Below are positions 62,516 to 64,000 of a stretch of DNA of 64,000 bases, in pieces (position 1 is the first letter of the stretch; every line of letters starts with the position of its first letter). The DNA is taken from the NCBI RefSeq assembly GCF_001244735.1, contig NZ_LN868935.1, positions 140,092-204,091 of the forward strand. The letters are read 5' to 3'. The notes beneath the pieces are model-generated. The model saw only the letters and a program-made list of their open reading frames with translations, ran no database searches and was not told the origin of the DNA. The DNA is from Bacillus andreraoultii. Its GTDB lineage: Bacteria > Bacillota > Bacilli > Bacillales > Caldibacillaceae. A program made the translations under genes and the position numbers.

Positions 62516-63865
62516 ATGAACGATTTATTAAATAAACGTTGGATTTTTGTATTAACGATTGGTCTTGGTACTTTATTAAACCCATTAAATTCTTCAATGA
62601 TATCTGTTGCCTTAACGCGTATCCAAAAAGACTTTGGATTAACATTTGCCGATGCTTCATGGTTAATCTCTATTTTTTATTTGGCAAGTTCGGTTGGTCA
62701 ACCTGTTATGGGAAAATTAAGCGATATGTTTGGACCGAAAAGACTGTTTCTATCTGGTCTTATTTTAGTTACACTTGCTTGTCTACTCGCTCCTTTTTCA
62801 CCTAACCTTCCTTTTCTACTCGGTTGCCGCGCACTGCAGGCGATTGGAAGTTCAACTTTATTTCCAAGTGGAATGAGTATGATTCGTACACTGATTACAG
62901 ACGGGCAAGCAAAAGCAATCGCAACATTATCTATATTTTCTACTACATCAGCAGCTTTTGGACCTTCGATTGGTGGGTTTTTAATTGATACGTGGAACTG
63001 GCCCTCAATTTTTTTCGTGAATTTTCCGTTTATCCTGCTTTCTTTTGTACTTGCCATTTTTGTTCTACCAAATACAAAACAAGGCAAAGTAGAATTACAT
63101 CGAATTGATTTCATTGGCATTACATTGTTTATTTTGTGTATCGTTGGACTAATTCTTTTCCTACTTTCCATTGAAAAGCATATTCATTGGTCTGCACTTA
63201 TTTTATTTATTGGAGCAGGAATCGGCTTTTATCATTATGAAATGAAACGGAAAGAACCATTTATTGATATTGATTCATTGAAGGCAAATCGCAATGTTAC
63301 ATTCATCTATTTACAGTTTATGAGTATTAATCTTGTTTACTATTGTTATTTTTTCGGATTCCCAACATTTCTACAACAAGTTCAGTATTATAGCGCAAAA
63401 GATACAGGGTTAATCATGCTTGCATTAGCTGGCTTTAGTGTACTTGTCGCGCCAGTAGCAGGACGGATTATCGAGCGTTTCGGTTCTAAACCAGCATTAA
63501 TAATCGGCGGAATATGCCTATTTGTTGGTACCGCATTATTATTAACTCTGCACGGTAATTCTCCTCTTCTTTGGCTACTTACAATTATGGCGATTCTTGG
63601 GATGAGTAACGGATTTAACAATATATCTATGCAGACAGCACTCTATGAACAAACAAGACCAGAAGATACCGGTTCTGCATCAGGTCTATTTCAAACAAGT
63701 CGTTACATTGGTTCCATTCTATCTTCTTGTTTATTAGGAATTGTTTTTAATCGGCATTTAGACGTCATCCACCTTCATTATGTCGCGATAGTTTGTTTAA
63801 TCTTTTGCGCTGTTGTTATTGGATTTTCGATAAAAATACCGGGAAAATCAACTCAACATAGTTAA
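62516..63865 (+). CDS. MFS drug-efflux-type transporter (DHA2/EmrB-like)
   Basis: 449 residues, about 14 hydrophobic segments. Motif A-like GKLSDMFGPKRLFL (about 65-78), motif C-like region AAFGPSIGGFLIDT (about 146-159) and the start LNPLNSSMISVALTRIQKDFG typical of DHA2 exporters. It likely exports toxic organic compounds by proton exchange; substrate unknown. The ATG at 62516 follows TTAGGTGATG. No adjacent TetR or MarR regulator lies inside the window. Beyond 63865 only AT-rich sequence follows, with a possible TATAAT at about 63952 and GAGG near the window end for a next gene. Confidence 0.92.
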   Translation: MNDLLNKRWIFVLTIGLGTLLNPLNSSMISVALTRIQKDFGLTFADASWLISIFYLASSVGQPVMGKLSDMFGPKRLFLSGLILVTLACLLAPFSPNLPFLLGCRALQAIGSSTLFPSGMSMIRTLITDGQAKAIATLSIFSTTSAAFGPSIGGFLIDTWNWPSIFFVNFPFILLSFVLAIFVLPNTKQGKVELHRIDFIGITLFILCIVGLILFLLSIEKHIHWSALILFIGAGIGFYHYEMKRKEPFIDIDSLKANRNVTFIYLQFMSINLVYYCYFFGFPTFLQQVQYYSAKDTGLIMLALAGFSVLVAPVAGRIIERFGSKPALIIGGICLFVGTALLLTLHGNSPLLWLLTIMAILGMSNGFNNISMQTALYEQTRPEDTGSASGLFQTSRYIGSILSSCLLGIVFNRHLDVIHLHYVAIVCLIFCAVVIGFSIKIPGKSTQHS

Positions 63866-64000
63866 TTTACTTGTTAATTACTAGTTAAATCTCGTTCACA
63901 GAAACTTCCTTCAGAAAAAAATAACCACCACCATATAGGTTAAAAATTGTATATAATCACAGAGAAAAATATAATGTAGAAAGAGGTTAGTGGAGTTTGG

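Overview
The window looks like chromosome of a low-GC, endospore-former-type Firmicute, most probably Bacillaceae. Supporting points are strong AGGAGG-type ribosome sites with many TTG/GTG starts, an S-box (SAM-I) riboswitch, a SipW-type signal peptidase beside a TasA/camelysin-like protein, a MetA carrying the Glu111 of acetyl-CoA-dependent enzymes, cre-like sites, and a GC-rich Bacillaceae-type intergenic repeat. No rRNA, tRNA, CRISPR array or complete insertion sequence was seen. Species cannot be fixed from the sequence.

Layout. 0-8 kb: end of an aldehyde dehydrogenase with its DUF779 partner, metA, an OmpR-type two-component pair, a DUF418 membrane protein and an AGCS amino-acid symporter. 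8-12 kb: a CUT1 sugar ABC transporter without its ATPase. 12-16 kb: a GtrA protein, a decayed Fic toxin with an intact antitoxin, a DUF4317 protein and UDP-galactopyranose mutase. 16-28 kb: one co-directional locus on the minus strand, containing a GHKL/LytTR two-component system, a chemoreceptor and a four-gene operon (membrane-anchored GH3 enzyme with permuted domain order, cytoplasmic-looking GH3 enzyme, GtrA-like flippase-type protein, GT2 glycosyltransferase). 28-34 kb: riboswitch-controlled MetE-like methyltransferase, HAD phosphatase, lipoprotein, and a GGDEF-EAL protein. 34-37 kb: remains of an ImmR/ImmA-like immunity module with decayed neighbours. 37-48 kb: PiT phosphate transporter, a YozG/DUF2975-type cluster, a dead glycerate kinase beside an intact GntP permease, a KamA-like radical SAM enzyme, an ECF sigma/DUF4179 pair, a CHASE3-GGDEF protein and an Asp-box protein pair. 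48-64 kb: chemoreceptor, beta-phosphoglucomutase, iron-dependent alcohol dehydrogenase, AEC carrier, sipW/camelysin, YhcH protein, glutaminase, SLC1-type symporter, VOC protein and MFS transporter.

The most notable system is at 16.5-28 kb. Upstream of both the chemoreceptor and the GH3-GH3-GtrA-GT2 operon lie two direct repeats (ACAGTTTAT-like, 12-bp spacer, 21-bp period) of the kind bound by LytTR regulators, each joined to a cre-like site, with a -10 box at exactly the same distance. A LytTR response regulator and its 7-TM GHKL kinase are encoded immediately upstream. This points to one regulon coupling sensing, chemotaxis and remodelling or harvesting of a surface glycan.

The window also holds several families of dispersed or tandem intergenic repeats: a terminator-abutting family (four copies), a hairpin family (two copies), 52-bp tandem repeats, an exact 21-bp x 7 array upstream of sipW, and one MITE-like element with terminal inverted repeats and an 8-bp target duplication. 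Several genes are in decay: fic, immA, a second xre, glycerate kinase, an AraC regulator and a small membrane protein.
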